Below, piece by piece: positions 30,207 to 40,013 of a stretch of 64,000 nucleotides of DNA (its first letter is position 1; each line of letters starts with the position of its first letter). The stretch comes from Rikenellaceae bacterium (GTDB lineage: Bacteria; Bacteroidota; Bacteroidia; Bacteroidales; Rikenellaceae), in NCBI GenBank assembly GCA_015059785.1, contig SUZS01000004.1:1-64000 (forward strand). The letters are read 5' to 3'. The translations under genes and the position numbers were made by a program. A model generated the notes under the pieces. That model worked only from the letters and a program-made list of their open reading frames with translations. It was not told the DNA's origin and did no database searches.

Positions 30207-30713
30207 ATGAAGAGAATATTATTGTTATTTATCGCCGTCCTTACACTGGTAACAACAGCTTGTACGGTAAAGTACTCGCTCTCTGGAGCATCTATTCCGC
30301 CAGACGCGAAGACCTTTAGTGTGGCCTATTTCCCAAATAATGCGCCTATGGTTGCGCCAATTTTGAGTGCTACGCTTACCGATGAACTTACTCAGCGCTT
30401 TGCAAGCCGAACATCGCTTGTGCAGGTTGAGGATGGTGGCGACTTTGCCTTTGAGGGTGAGATTGTGGGCTATAGCTCTACAACATCTTCTGTGTCAAGT
30501 GGCGACTATGCACTGCAAAACCGACTGACAATATCTGTTAAAGTAAAGTTTACAAACGCTATTGACGATAAGATGTCGTTCAATCGCAACTTCTCAGCCT
30601 ATGCGGACTACGACTCTACAAAGCTTCTTACAGAGGTTGAGAGTGAACTTATACCTCAGATTGTTGAGCAACTTGTGACAGATATTTTCCAAGCGGCAGC
30701 ATCAAATTGGTAG
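30207..30713 (+). CDS. lptE: LPS-assembly lipoprotein LptE
   Basis: Lipobox VTTACTVKYSLSGASIPPDAKTFSVAYFPNNA, position after sigma-54 regulator. Confidence 0.85.
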   Translation: MKRILLLFIAVLTLVTTACTVKYSLSGASIPPDAKTFSVAYFPNNAPMVAPILSATLTDELTQRFASRTSLVQVEDGGDFAFEGEIVGYSSTTSSVSSGDYALQNRLTISVKVKFTNAIDDKMSFNRNFSAYADYDSTKLLTEVESELIPQIVEQLVTDIFQAAASNW

Positions 30714-30716
30714 GCT

Positions 30717-31157
30717 ATGGAGAGTTTGAAGAGTCTTGTGAAAAAATATCCAGCGGAGAGATATCCGTGGTGTACCGTTCTTCGTGCTGTGGAGGATAAC
30801 CATAGCCCGCTACAGAGTCTGCTATCTACGGCGCGAAATATCAGCTCGCTTGAGCTTTGTCAGATAGATGTCGATTCACTTTCTCAGGTTACAAGTAGCC
30901 AGCTTATAGACCGATTTTTGAAGGTCGGAGACTACCGCGTTGTGGCTGAGCAAGGGGAGTGTGACGAGGATGAACAGATAACTACTGAGGCGGAATTTGA
31001 CGAGGAAGATGACCTTGTGAGCGAAGAACTTGCAGAAATTTACGCTCAACAGGGGCTAAAAAAGGAGGCAATTGAAATATATCGCAAATTAAGTTTGCTA
31101 AATCCGAAAAAAAGTGCTTACTTTGCAGACCAAATAGAAAAATTGAGAAATTTATAA
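30717..31157 (+). CDS. Hypothetical protein with TPR-like C-terminus
   Basis: ELAEIYAQQGLKKEAIEIYRKLSLLNPKKSAYFADQIEKL. Confidence 0.75.
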   Translation: MESLKSLVKKYPAERYPWCTVLRAVEDNHSPLQSLLSTARNISSLELCQIDVDSLSQVTSSQLIDRFLKVGDYRVVAEQGECDEDEQITTEAEFDEEDDLVSEELAEIYAQQGLKKEAIEIYRKLSLLNPKKSAYFADQIEKLRNL

Positions 31158-31172
31158 ATTTAAGTTAATAGT

Positions 31173-31532
31173 ATGTATACACTTTGTATTGTATTGGTTC
31201 TTATTGCAAGCGTACTTATGGTGCTTGCAGTACTTGTTCAGAATCCTAAGAGCGGTATGGCCTCTAACTTCGGTGCTTCAAACCAGGTTATGGGTGTTCG
31301 CCAGACAGCTGATTTCCTTGAGAAGGCTACTTGGGGTCTTGCAGTTGCAATCTTTGCACTCAGCCTTTTTGCAACACTTGCAATGGACACTAAGCCAGCT
31401 CAGAGCCCTGCAGCTGCAGAGGCAGCAGCACTTGTTGAGGATATCGCAGCTCCTGCAGAGGGTGAGGTTGTTGTTCCTCAGACAGAGGTTCCTGCAGAGA
31501 ATGCTCAGCCAGAGACTCCTGCTCAGAATTAA
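31173..31532 (+). CDS. secG: Preprotein translocase subunit SecG
   Basis: LVLIASVLMVLAVLVQNPKSGMASNFGASNQVMGVRQTADFLEKATW. Confidence 0.94.
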   Translation: MYTLCIVLVLIASVLMVLAVLVQNPKSGMASNFGASNQVMGVRQTADFLEKATWGLAVAIFALSLFATLAMDTKPAQSPAAAEAAALVEDIAAPAEGEVVVPQTEVPAENAQPETPAQN

Positions 31533-31557
31533 TTAGGTATTCTGCAGTTAGATATTA

Positions 31558-31580
31558 GTCGGGTAATGCTACCCGACTTT
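31558..31580 (+). terminator. Terminator after secG
   Basis: GTCGGGTAatgcTACCCGAC hairpin followed by T-rich sequence. Confidence 0.8.
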
Positions 31581-31653
31581 ATCTGTTTATTCGGAAATAG
31601 GAATTATTGTTATATCCTATTTTCGAATAATTTTTTTGCTATAAACTCTGCAA

Positions 31654-31685
31654 TTTGGTGGTATATGTTATTTTTTATATCTTTG
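31654..31685 (+). promoter_or_regulatory. Bacteroidetes promoter (TTTG ... TATCTTTG)
   Basis: TTTG at 31654-31657, 20-nt spacer, TATCTTTG at 31678-31685. Confidence 0.7.
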
Positions 31686-31689
31686 CAGT

Positions 31690-31932
31690 GTCATTTTGAC
31701 AGACATATTATGATGAAAGTGTATTAGCTTTTGTCCTTGCGTAGAAATCTGGAAAATTTCAAATGACCAAGGAGAGCAACACACTCGTCACCTTGTATTG
31801 GTATATGTACATTATGGCGGCATTCTCTTTGCCCCATTTCCAATACGGGTGTGGGGTATTGTTTATTTGGTCATAGGTATTCCAGAACCTCTACGCAGAT
31901 GAACTAATGGACTCCACACTTTCTTTTTTTTA
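31690..31932 (+). ncRNA. ssrS: Highly self-complementary ncRNA, probable 6S RNA
   Basis: No good ORF; closing stem GAAAGTGT(31715-31722)/ACACTTTC(31916-31923), GTCC/GGAC, GCGTAG/CTACGC, TCTGGAA/TTCCAGA, ATGACCAA/TTGGTCAT, GTATTGG/CCAATAC; T-run at 3' end; own promoter. Confidence 0.6.
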
Positions 31933-31971
31933 TAATGCCGCGCAGGAGTCTAACGGCATAATTGTTCACCT

Positions 31972-32772
31972 ATGAAGAAAAATTTTTTGTTAGCACTACT
32001 TGTGCTAATGGTCTCCTGTACAAGCAGTGAGACTCCTACCGAGCCTCTGCCAAACGATGAGTTTAGTTTGCCAGATGGTATGTTTTTAACATCTTTAGTA
32101 GATACCTATGACGAGGACACTGTGTTCCATAACCTCACTTATGATAGCAATGGAAGGGTGTCCAAATTAAATATAAAGGATGAGCATAATTTTACTCTTC
32201 AATACTTTTACAATCCTGTGAGTGTAGTATCAGAAAGTGATGAATATGGGAGAATTGAGATTGATGTTACACAAAATTCTGAAGGATTGGTAACAGCATT
32301 GAGCTATATTGATAAATACGGTCGCACTTGTAGCTATAATATGAAGTATAACGGTAAAGAGTTAGTGCAGCTATTGTATCAAGTCGGCGATTACACTGAA
32401 ACAACTACTTTATATTGGGATAATGGCAATATTATAAGAATTATGTATATAGAGCCAATAGATAATTATGGCATTTGTGAAGAATTTGAATATTCCGAGC
32501 AAGAAAATACATACAATCAATTTATATATCCAACACAATATATTGTGAGTTATTATGACTTTGAGGATGGTCTATTGGGTCTATTCTTAAATGGTCAATT
32601 GGGCGTTTCTACGAAAAAATTGCCGAATAAAATTACATGTTATGAGATAGGCTATGAGCAATATAAAAATGTTGAAAATATTGAATATCAGCTTGATTCT
32701 AAAGGTGTAATTTTATCTGAAATTATAGACGGCGATGTCTCTTTACGATATAACTATAGTACTATTAAATAA
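31972..32772 (+). CDS. Hypothetical lipoprotein
   Basis: Lipobox LMVSCTSSE; repeats resembling YD/RHS-like beta strands. Confidence 0.7.
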   Translation: MKKNFLLALLVLMVSCTSSETPTEPLPNDEFSLPDGMFLTSLVDTYDEDTVFHNLTYDSNGRVSKLNIKDEHNFTLQYFYNPVSVVSESDEYGRIEIDVTQNSEGLVTALSYIDKYGRTCSYNMKYNGKELVQLLYQVGDYTETTTLYWDNGNIIRIMYIEPIDNYGICEEFEYSEQENTYNQFIYPTQYIVSYYDFEDGLLGLFLNGQLGVSTKKLPNKITCYEIGYEQYKNVENIEYQLDSKGVILSEIIDGDVSLRYNYSTIK

Positions 32773-32791
32773 CAACTAATTTTTTACAATT

Positions 32792-33181
32792 ATGAAGACT
32801 AAATTTTTACTTTTAGCTGTTACGGCAGTGGCATTTATTTTCTCTGGATGCGAGAAGATTGACCTCACAAATATTAAGGCAGAGGTAAAGTTGCAATGTG
32901 TGGACAAGGATTATAGTGATAGTGATAGCTATCCCAATTGTACTTTTGTATGTTCGGGGTATATTGGCGGATTTACTGGACCTGCATCAATCGTGATTGG
33001 ACCTAATGAATATAACCATTGGTATAGTAAGAGCGATTTTATTACAGTGTCTGGAGATGCTACTTCGTTTAATTTTTCGTTTGAAAGATATCGTGTAAGT
33101 GAGGGCATACATAATGTTGAGATTGAGATTAGCTCTAATGGACAGACTGTTTTCCAGTCAGTTTGTGTAATAGAGATATAA
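32792..33181 (+). CDS. Hypothetical lipoprotein
   Basis: Lipobox FIFSGCEK. Confidence 0.7.
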   Translation: MKTKFLLLAVTAVAFIFSGCEKIDLTNIKAEVKLQCVDKDYSDSDSYPNCTFVCSGYIGGFTGPASIVIGPNEYNHWYSKSDFITVSGDATSFNFSFERYRVSEGIHNVEIEISSNGQTVFQSVCVIEI

Positions 33182-33200
33182 AATGTAAGGAAGTGAAGTT

Positions 33201-33563
33201 ATGAAAGCTAAAATCGTTTTAGTCCTCTCGCTTTTAGTAGCTTTGATGTTTTGTCCCGCGTGCGACAAAGAGGGGTCGGAGGGTTCGTCTCTGATAGTTG
33301 GTACTTGGTATAATAGCAAATACAACGGCGGTATTACTCAGACTTTCTATAAAAATGGAAAGTGGGAGTATTCTGATAAGTACTACCCAATGTCTGGCTC
33401 TTATTCGTACGATGCAAAGTCGGGAGTGTTGGTTATAGATGTAGTTCCAAGCTCTTATAATGGAGGTGGAATGCGAACATATTTTGTGCTTTCGCTAACA
33501 TCAACAACGCTTACCTATACTGACGCGGGTGGCGTTATAAACAATTTTTCTCGTGTGAACTAA
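33201..33563 (+). CDS. Hypothetical lipocalin-like lipoprotein
   Basis: MFCPACDKEG lipobox; VGTWYNSKYNGGITQTFYKNGKWEYSD. Confidence 0.65.
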   Translation: MKAKIVLVLSLLVALMFCPACDKEGSEGSSLIVGTWYNSKYNGGITQTFYKNGKWEYSDKYYPMSGSYSYDAKSGVLVIDVVPSSYNGGGMRTYFVLSLTSTTLTYTDAGGVINNFSRVN

Positions 33564-33575
33564 TATTGTAAAGCA

Positions 33576-34202
33576 ATGTTTAATATGAAGAAACTGTTAA
33601 TTTTAGCGATTACCCTTATACTGGGCGCAGGAGTGTCATTGGCACAGCAAAATACAAGGAATGAGAGTAGCACAAACAATAGTACTAATTTATCGGCAAA
33701 TAATAGGTTCGTAAATTTCAATAAGTCAAAATTGTTGCGATTAGGGGGATTCTATAATGTCAATATGATGTTTATGTCTGATAAACCAGACGATGTGTGG
33801 TCTTTAGGATGTCTGTTTGAGGGTGGTGCATCTGTTTATGTGGCTGATATATTGTATCTTGGTGCAGGATTGGGCTATTGGGGGCAGTCGTACAAGTATG
33901 AGCGTATGGATGTCTCAAATAACCATCTATATATCCCCATACAGATAGGCCTCCAGTACGACTTCAATAACAAAATTGGTGCGTTTTGCAATACAGGACC
34001 GCAGCTGGGTTGGTTAGTCAGTGAGAAAATTGAAGATGAGAAGGTTGATTTGGATGGCGAAGATACTGGATTTACAAATTGGACTGTTAGGTTTGGTTTG
34101 AGATTGTGGGGCTTTGAGGCTTATGCACTCTACCAAAAAGGCATCTCAGGCTTTAACGAAGATGCAAAGTTTTGGGGTGTTGGCATAGGCGGGCATTTCT
34201 AA
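33576..34202 (+). CDS. Outer-membrane beta-barrel protein
   Basis: Signal peptide, amphipathic strands, C-terminal GIGGHF; start may be 33585. Confidence 0.7.
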   Translation: MFNMKKLLILAITLILGAGVSLAQQNTRNESSTNNSTNLSANNRFVNFNKSKLLRLGGFYNVNMMFMSDKPDDVWSLGCLFEGGASVYVADILYLGAGLGYWGQSYKYERMDVSNNHLYIPIQIGLQYDFNNKIGAFCNTGPQLGWLVSEKIEDEKVDLDGEDTGFTNWTVRFGLRLWGFEAYALYQKGISGFNEDAKFWGVGIGGHF

Positions 34203-34227
34203 CAAGCTTTTTCAATTTTATTTCTAA

Positions 34228-34270
34228 AAACAACCACTTTCTGCCACTTTTTGGCAGGAAGTGGTTGTTT
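34228..34270. terminator. Strong hairpin terminator
   Basis: AACAACCACTTTCTGCCA/TGGCAGGAAGTGGTTGTT. Confidence 0.85.
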
Positions 34271-34318
34271 CTTTGCGGGAAATTAGTTAACTTTACCAGT
34301 GAAAAAATAGTTGAGACT

Positions 34319-35221
34319 ATGTCGGCAATGTTATTTAATAGGTATATATGGTTAGTAAATACCATTTCGCGGCGTGGGAAGATTTCGCTTGAGCAGATTA
34401 ACGAGTGCTGGTTATCTTCGCCATACAACGAGTCGCACGATACTATCCCAGAGAGGACTTTTCATCGACACAAGGAGGCGATAAAGAGTCTATTTGATAT
34501 TGATATATGTTGCGACCGTAGTGACGGTAATCGCTACTATATTGCCAATGAGCAGGACTTAGAGAATAACTATATGCGTAAGTGGCTGTTAGAGACTTTT
34601 GCGGTAGATTTGCTTACGCGCGAGGCAAAGCACCTTAAGGAGCGTATACTGTTTGAGGATATACCTTCTGGCCAGCACTTTTTAGAGCAGATTATTGAGG
34701 CTATGCGCGATAATCGCACACTGAGGTTGCACTATCGCACCTTTGGCGACTCGTTTAGCAATACTGAGGTAGAGCCGTACTGTGTTAAGGTATATGCCCG
34801 TCGTTGGTATATGCTCTCCAGAAGTCTCTCTGACCGTAAGTTGAGAATATATGCCCTTGACCGCGTTGTTGAGTTGCATACTACTGAGAACAGCTTCTCT
34901 TTGCCGCAACAGTTTGATGCAAAGTCATTCTTTGAGGGTAGTTACGGCATTATCGTAGATGAGAACTGCAAGAGTGAGACTATTCGCATTCGTGTTGATA
35001 GCTACCAGCGCAACTACCTTCGCACCCTACCTCTGCATAGCTCCCAGCAGGAGGTTGAGACTACAGAGGAGAGCTCACTATTTGAGTTTTTTGTCCGCCC
35101 GACTATTGACTTCCGTCAGGCGTTATTGAGCCTTGGCGATACTGTAGAGGTGGTATATCCAGCCCATTTTAGGGAGCAGATGCACTCCGTAATCCAGAGA
35201 ATGAACAATTTATATAAGTAG
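34319..35221 (+). CDS. WYL-domain transcriptional regulator
   Basis: MSAMLFNRYIWLVNTISRRGKISLEQINECW...; NRTLRLHYRTFG...VEPYCVKVYARRWYMLSRS...RIYALDRV WYL core. Confidence 0.88.
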   Translation: MSAMLFNRYIWLVNTISRRGKISLEQINECWLSSPYNESHDTIPERTFHRHKEAIKSLFDIDICCDRSDGNRYYIANEQDLENNYMRKWLLETFAVDLLTREAKHLKERILFEDIPSGQHFLEQIIEAMRDNRTLRLHYRTFGDSFSNTEVEPYCVKVYARRWYMLSRSLSDRKLRIYALDRVVELHTTENSFSLPQQFDAKSFFEGSYGIIVDENCKSETIRIRVDSYQRNYLRTLPLHSSQQEVETTEESSLFEFFVRPTIDFRQALLSLGDTVEVVYPAHFREQMHSVIQRMNNLYK

Positions 35222-35224
35222 TAT

Positions 35225-37129
35225 ATGAATAGCATAGATTTAGTGCCTATTGGGGCGTTGAACTCAAAGAGGTTCTTAATACCCTCATACCAGCGAGGCT
35301 ATCGCTGGACAGAGCAGGAGGTCGTAGATTTGTTAGACGATGTTCTTGAGTTCCATAATCGAGGTCAGAAGGGTATCTACTGCATACAGCCGTTGGTCGT
35401 AGGCTCTACTACAGAGAGTAGACTGACTGGGTGCTGGGATGTTATTGATGGACAACAGCGATTGACGACTATATATATCATTCTGAAGTACTTAGGCGTC
35501 CAATTATACACTATAAGCTATCAAACTCGAGAGGGTAGCAGAGAGTTTCTCGAGAGCTTAGGAGAGCAAAGCACCATGAACGATAGCAATATAGACTTTT
35601 TCTATATGAGTGGTGCCTACAAGTGTGTAGAGAGTTGGTTTGAGGGTGGAAAGTGTACTATCTCGCGTGAAAAGTTTCTTGAACTATTGCTTGAGAAGGT
35701 CTGCTTTATATGGTATCAAACGGCGGAGAGAGATAATATTGAGATATTTACACGACTCAACATAGGCAAGATTTCGCTCACAAATTCGGAGCTTATAAAG
35801 GCACTTTTTCTCAATAAGGGCAACTTTGACCGCGTAGCAAACCACGAGCAGCTGACACTTCATCAGACAAAGATTGCTGTAGAGTGGGAACAGATGGAGC
35901 GCGAGCTGCAGTGTGACGAGTTTTGGGCATTCTTTAACAAGGGAAGCTATCGCCCTGATACACGCATAGACTTTATCTTTGAGCTTATTTGCGCCTTAGA
36001 TGGTAAATATTTCGCCGAACGCCATAGTTATGCTACCTTCCGACACTTCTACCGCCTCTTTAAGTGGGATTGTAATATTGACCTTATGCAGGTGGTTACT
36101 GTTACTTGGCAGAGGATAGTCTCGCTATTTAATATTCTGCAAGAGTGGTATAACTCGGCTGAGTGTTACCACTATATAGGATTTTTGGTAGAGAGTGATG
36201 TGGAGCGTAACTCGGTGGCTTGCGTGGCTGAATATATCAAGCTATGGCAGAGAGAGGGTATGGATAAGGCTAAGTTTGTAGACGAGTTGTGCTGCAAGAT
36301 TGCAACCCTTCTTAAGAGTCGCAAGTGTGACAATTTAGACCGACAGTATACTATTCAAAATAAGCGTGAGGCTATGCCACTACTATTGCTCCACAATGTA
36401 GAGAGTGTTGTGGCGCAGATTCGCGAGCAGCAGATAAGCCAGATAGGTCAGCAGAGCCTATTCTACCGCTTCCCGTTCCATCTATACAAGTCGCAGACCG
36501 AGTATGGAGGCTGGGATGTGGAACATATAGCCTCCTCGGTGGCTAACGACCTTAGCTCCAATGCAGATAAGATAGAGTATCTTGTAGCCACGCTGATCTA
36601 TCTTGAGTGTGAGTGCGAGGGTAGATATGCGGAGCTTACAGCAAGCGTTAAGGGTGCATTGCAGCAGTTGCGCACAGAGCCTAAGGGGTTCCGTGGCGAG
36701 GACTTTGAGGCTGTGCGCACTCAGGTTGCCGAGCAGCTGGGTGTCAAGGAGATATCTGAGGGACAAGATGATGCTGGAAATATAGTAGACAAAAAGAATA
36801 TGGTGTGGAACTACGCACTACTTGATAGTGCAACGAATCGTGGTTACGGAAATGCTCCATTTCCAGCCAAGCGTCGTATTATTATAGGTAAGGAGCAGGG
36901 TGTGACATATAATATTGAGTATACTGAGCAGGGTGGCTTTAAGCTTGACACTAAGGTGTGTCTAACACCCTTTGTGCCGCCAGCAACGCGTAATGTATTT
37001 TTGAAGTACTATACTGTCGGCGCTGCGGCTGTTGCAGCGTGGACAGAGCAGGATGCAGAGTGCTACAAAAAGAGTATGTATCGTCTGCTTCATAAGAGAT
37101 TTGGTGTAACAGGAACAATCGTAGAGTAG
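35225..37129 (+). CDS. DUF262 protein (GmrSD-like) with DUF1524-like C-terminal region
   Basis: IPSYQRGYRWTEQEVVDLLDDV, VIDGQQRLTTIYII; GGWDVEHIASS resembles the EHI motif of DUF1524. Confidence 0.88.
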   Translation: MNSIDLVPIGALNSKRFLIPSYQRGYRWTEQEVVDLLDDVLEFHNRGQKGIYCIQPLVVGSTTESRLTGCWDVIDGQQRLTTIYIILKYLGVQLYTISYQTREGSREFLESLGEQSTMNDSNIDFFYMSGAYKCVESWFEGGKCTISREKFLELLLEKVCFIWYQTAERDNIEIFTRLNIGKISLTNSELIKALFLNKGNFDRVANHEQLTLHQTKIAVEWEQMERELQCDEFWAFFNKGSYRPDTRIDFIFELICALDGKYFAERHSYATFRHFYRLFKWDCNIDLMQVVTVTWQRIVSLFNILQEWYNSAECYHYIGFLVESDVERNSVACVAEYIKLWQREGMDKAKFVDELCCKIATLLKSRKCDNLDRQYTIQNKREAMPLLLLHNVESVVAQIREQQISQIGQQSLFYRFPFHLYKSQTEYGGWDVEHIASSVANDLSSNADKIEYLVATLIYLECECEGRYAELTASVKGALQQLRTEPKGFRGEDFEAVRTQVAEQLGVKEISEGQDDAGNIVDKKNMVWNYALLDSATNRGYGNAPFPAKRRIIIGKEQGVTYNIEYTEQGGFKLDTKVCLTPFVPPATRNVFLKYYTVGAAAVAAWTEQDAECYKKSMYRLLHKRFGVTGTIVE

Positions 37130-37130
37130 T

Positions 37131-39518
37131 ATGGAGAGCTTAAAGTCATTCTGGGAGTTTTTAGATACTCCAGATATTAAAATAGTTATACCTAAGATTC
37201 AGCGAGATTATGCGCAGGGGCGTATAGGCAAGGAGAACCTCCGTTCTCGCTTTATCAGCTCAATAGTCAAGAGTTTGGTCAGCAAGAAGAGTCTTGTGTT
37301 GGACTTTGTATATGGCAGCCAGGAGAGCGATATGTCCTACTACCCACTTGATGGTCAGCAGCGACTTACAACACTCTGGCTTCTGCATTGGTATATAGCC
37401 TTTCGTCTTGATTTACTCACTGATGAGAGCATTAGAGAGCATTTGCTCAGCTTTAGCTATCAGATACGCAATAGCTCTGAACTCTTTACAAGTAGACTCT
37501 GTACGCTCAGCCATAAGGAGTACCTCACATATCAGAGTGAAGTGCATAGTGCAGTTGAGGATAGTCAAAACAGTGCCAATCTGCTAACAGCACGCCGCAG
37601 TCACCGTAGGGAGCGAGATATATACGACCGCCAGCTGCGCCGATTTATCATTTCGCGCACTTGGTTTGTCTCTGCTTGGCTTCAGGACCCAACGGTGAGT
37701 GCGATGCTCAATATGATTTGCGGAACAAATATCGAGGGTAGCGATAGATGTGATATTGTTGATGGATTGGATGAGGCTCTGGGCTCATATACAAATGAAG
37801 AGTTAGATGAATTTTGGCAGCTCCTTACATCGGAGAGTTGCCCCGTGCGCTTCTATACCCTTAATGTCAAGAGTGATAGTATGCAACTGACCGACGACCT
37901 TTATATCAAGATGAATGCCCGTGGCAAGGCTCTGACAGACTGGGAGAACTTCAAGGCAGATTTGCTGGGATATGTCGGTGGGGGAGTGCTTGGCTCTGAG
38001 GAGCAGAAGAGGTGTATGGTTGAGTTGGCTTCGCAGATAGACAATCGTTGGGGTGATATCTTCTGGATAAATCACCTTGAAAGTGATGATAGCCAAACAA
38101 ATGGACGCATAGATGAGCTGTGTATGGCATTTGTCAATCGTTATATACTTTGCGAACATCTGGCACTAACAGACTCTTTTAGTCAGAAGTCGCAACTCTT
38201 TGCCCTCTATGGCGATAAGAGCAATGATTGTAATGTGGAGTATAAGGATTTCGGGCGTTATCGCTCTGATGAGAACTCCTTGGCAAGCCTACATAGCAAA
38301 ACTCGCCTACCTCGGCTGATGGAGCGTCTGTACACTCTGTGCCGTAATGGCGAGCAACTGAGTCGCTTTGAGGATATGTTGCAGTGTCATTGGGGCGCAG
38401 CAGACCGCTTCTATTTTATACCTCGCTATCAGGATGGCGTTGTAACGGCAATTAAGCAGGCTCAGAGGCTTGTGTTTTACGCTGTTGCTCAATATTTAGA
38501 GCGTGTGGAGTCGCTCGATAGTCTTGACAAACTGGAGTGTGTTCAGTTTAGAGATTGGGTTCGCTTTGCGTGGAATATCTCGCAGTATATGCGTGTTGAG
38601 GCTTTAGATAACGCCTTCAAACTTATAGCTATGTATGCCGACCACTGCTCAGATATTGTGGCATATCTTGCGACGATGCCAAGACCCGCGAAGCAGTCGT
38701 TTGCCTACGAGCAGGTGTGCGAGGAGATTGTAAAGGCTAAGAAGATAGTCAGTGATAGCTCGTTTAGAGATAAGATTGTGGCGGCAGAGCCTACAATGGG
38801 ACTCAATGGAAGAATAGCGTGCCTCTTTACAGACGAAAATGGCGAAGTGCGCTGGCGTGATTTCGATGAAAAGTTGACTATGCTCACTAAAGTTGTAAGC
38901 GCAGATATTAAGGCTAAGAATCGCGATTTTTTACGCCGCTACCTATCATTTTGTAACTGCACAGAGCATATACTCTCTGAGAATGGCCGTAATCGCTATA
39001 TCTACGACTTTGATCTTGAGTGGTGGCGTAGTATGCTTAGTGATGTGGGCAATGCCTATCCGGTACACCATATTCTGACGCAATCAGTGGCAAATCCAGC
39101 GGTAAAGTTTGAGGGAGATAGCCCAATACTTAATCAGGTATACCAGTGGTTGCTCAGTAGCGAGCTTATGAGCCTTGTTGAGGATAAGTGTTGCTACCTG
39201 CGCCGAAATCCAAATTATAACCTCTCGCTCTATCGTAAGGGTTGGGGTGTTATGCTTGAGCGTGAACAGCGAGATAGTATCTTGCACTCTCTAACAACGG
39301 ATAAGCTTATTACCATAGATAATAAAACCTACTATAGTCCAGAGTTCTCCCGCCTCTTTATTGTCGGCTGGGATGTGGTCTTTGTCTATAAAGAGAAGAG
39401 TGTGGTCTGGTCGTGGGATAACTTCCTTAAGTGCCAGACTCGTAAAGTGAAAATAGAAGAGACGGTAGGTAAGAGCGATATAATTGCTATGCTTGATAAG
39501 ATAATTACAGAGGAATAA
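37131..39518 (+). CDS. DUF262 protein (second paralogue)
   Basis: IPKIQRDYAQGR, PLDGQQRLTTLWLLHW. Confidence 0.87.
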   Translation: MESLKSFWEFLDTPDIKIVIPKIQRDYAQGRIGKENLRSRFISSIVKSLVSKKSLVLDFVYGSQESDMSYYPLDGQQRLTTLWLLHWYIAFRLDLLTDESIREHLLSFSYQIRNSSELFTSRLCTLSHKEYLTYQSEVHSAVEDSQNSANLLTARRSHRRERDIYDRQLRRFIISRTWFVSAWLQDPTVSAMLNMICGTNIEGSDRCDIVDGLDEALGSYTNEELDEFWQLLTSESCPVRFYTLNVKSDSMQLTDDLYIKMNARGKALTDWENFKADLLGYVGGGVLGSEEQKRCMVELASQIDNRWGDIFWINHLESDDSQTNGRIDELCMAFVNRYILCEHLALTDSFSQKSQLFALYGDKSNDCNVEYKDFGRYRSDENSLASLHSKTRLPRLMERLYTLCRNGEQLSRFEDMLQCHWGAADRFYFIPRYQDGVVTAIKQAQRLVFYAVAQYLERVESLDSLDKLECVQFRDWVRFAWNISQYMRVEALDNAFKLIAMYADHCSDIVAYLATMPRPAKQSFAYEQVCEEIVKAKKIVSDSSFRDKIVAAEPTMGLNGRIACLFTDENGEVRWRDFDEKLTMLTKVVSADIKAKNRDFLRRYLSFCNCTEHILSENGRNRYIYDFDLEWWRSMLSDVGNAYPVHHILTQSVANPAVKFEGDSPILNQVYQWLLSSELMSLVEDKCCYLRRNPNYNLSLYRKGWGVMLEREQRDSILHSLTTDKLITIDNKTYYSPEFSRLFIVGWDVVFVYKEKSVVWSWDNFLKCQTRKVKIEETVGKSDIIAMLDKIITEE

Positions 39519-40012
39519 TGAGAGATTTTGCAGCGATAGATTTTGAGACGGCTAATGGCAACCCGTCAAGCGTCTGCTCTGTGGGTATTATTGTTGTTCG
39601 CGATGGGGTAGTGGTAGACAAATTTTATAGCCTTATACGCCCTATGCCAGATTACTACACCTGGTTCTGCCGTCGTGTGCATGGACTTAGTAATGTTGAT
39701 ACCTGCACAGCACCAACCTTTCCGCAGGTCTGGCAGCAGGTCGAGCAGCGTATTGCAGACCTTCCTCTCGTTGCACATAATGCTCGTTTTGACGAAGGAT
39801 GCCTTCGTGCGGTTTTCGGTTGTTACGGCTTGGAGTACCCAGAGTACCGCTTTTATGATACATTGGCAGCCTCGCGCAGAGCCTTTGGTCATCAGCTGCC
39901 TAACCATCAGCTGCAGACTGTTGCTGCAGAGTGTGGATATATACTAAACAACCACCACCACGCCCTTGCAGATGCAGAGGCGTGCGCAGCGATTGCTATG
40001 ATGTTGCTGTAG
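39518..40012 (+). CDS. DnaQ-like 3'-5' exonuclease
   Basis: FAAIDFETANGNPSSVCSVGIIVV, PLVAHNARFDEGCL, HHALADAEACAAIA. Confidence 0.93.
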   Translation: MRDFAAIDFETANGNPSSVCSVGIIVVRDGVVVDKFYSLIRPMPDYYTWFCRRVHGLSNVDTCTAPTFPQVWQQVEQRIADLPLVAHNARFDEGCLRAVFGCYGLEYPEYRFYDTLAASRRAFGHQLPNHQLQTVAAECGYILNNHHHALADAEACAAIAMMLL

Positions 40013-40013
40013 C

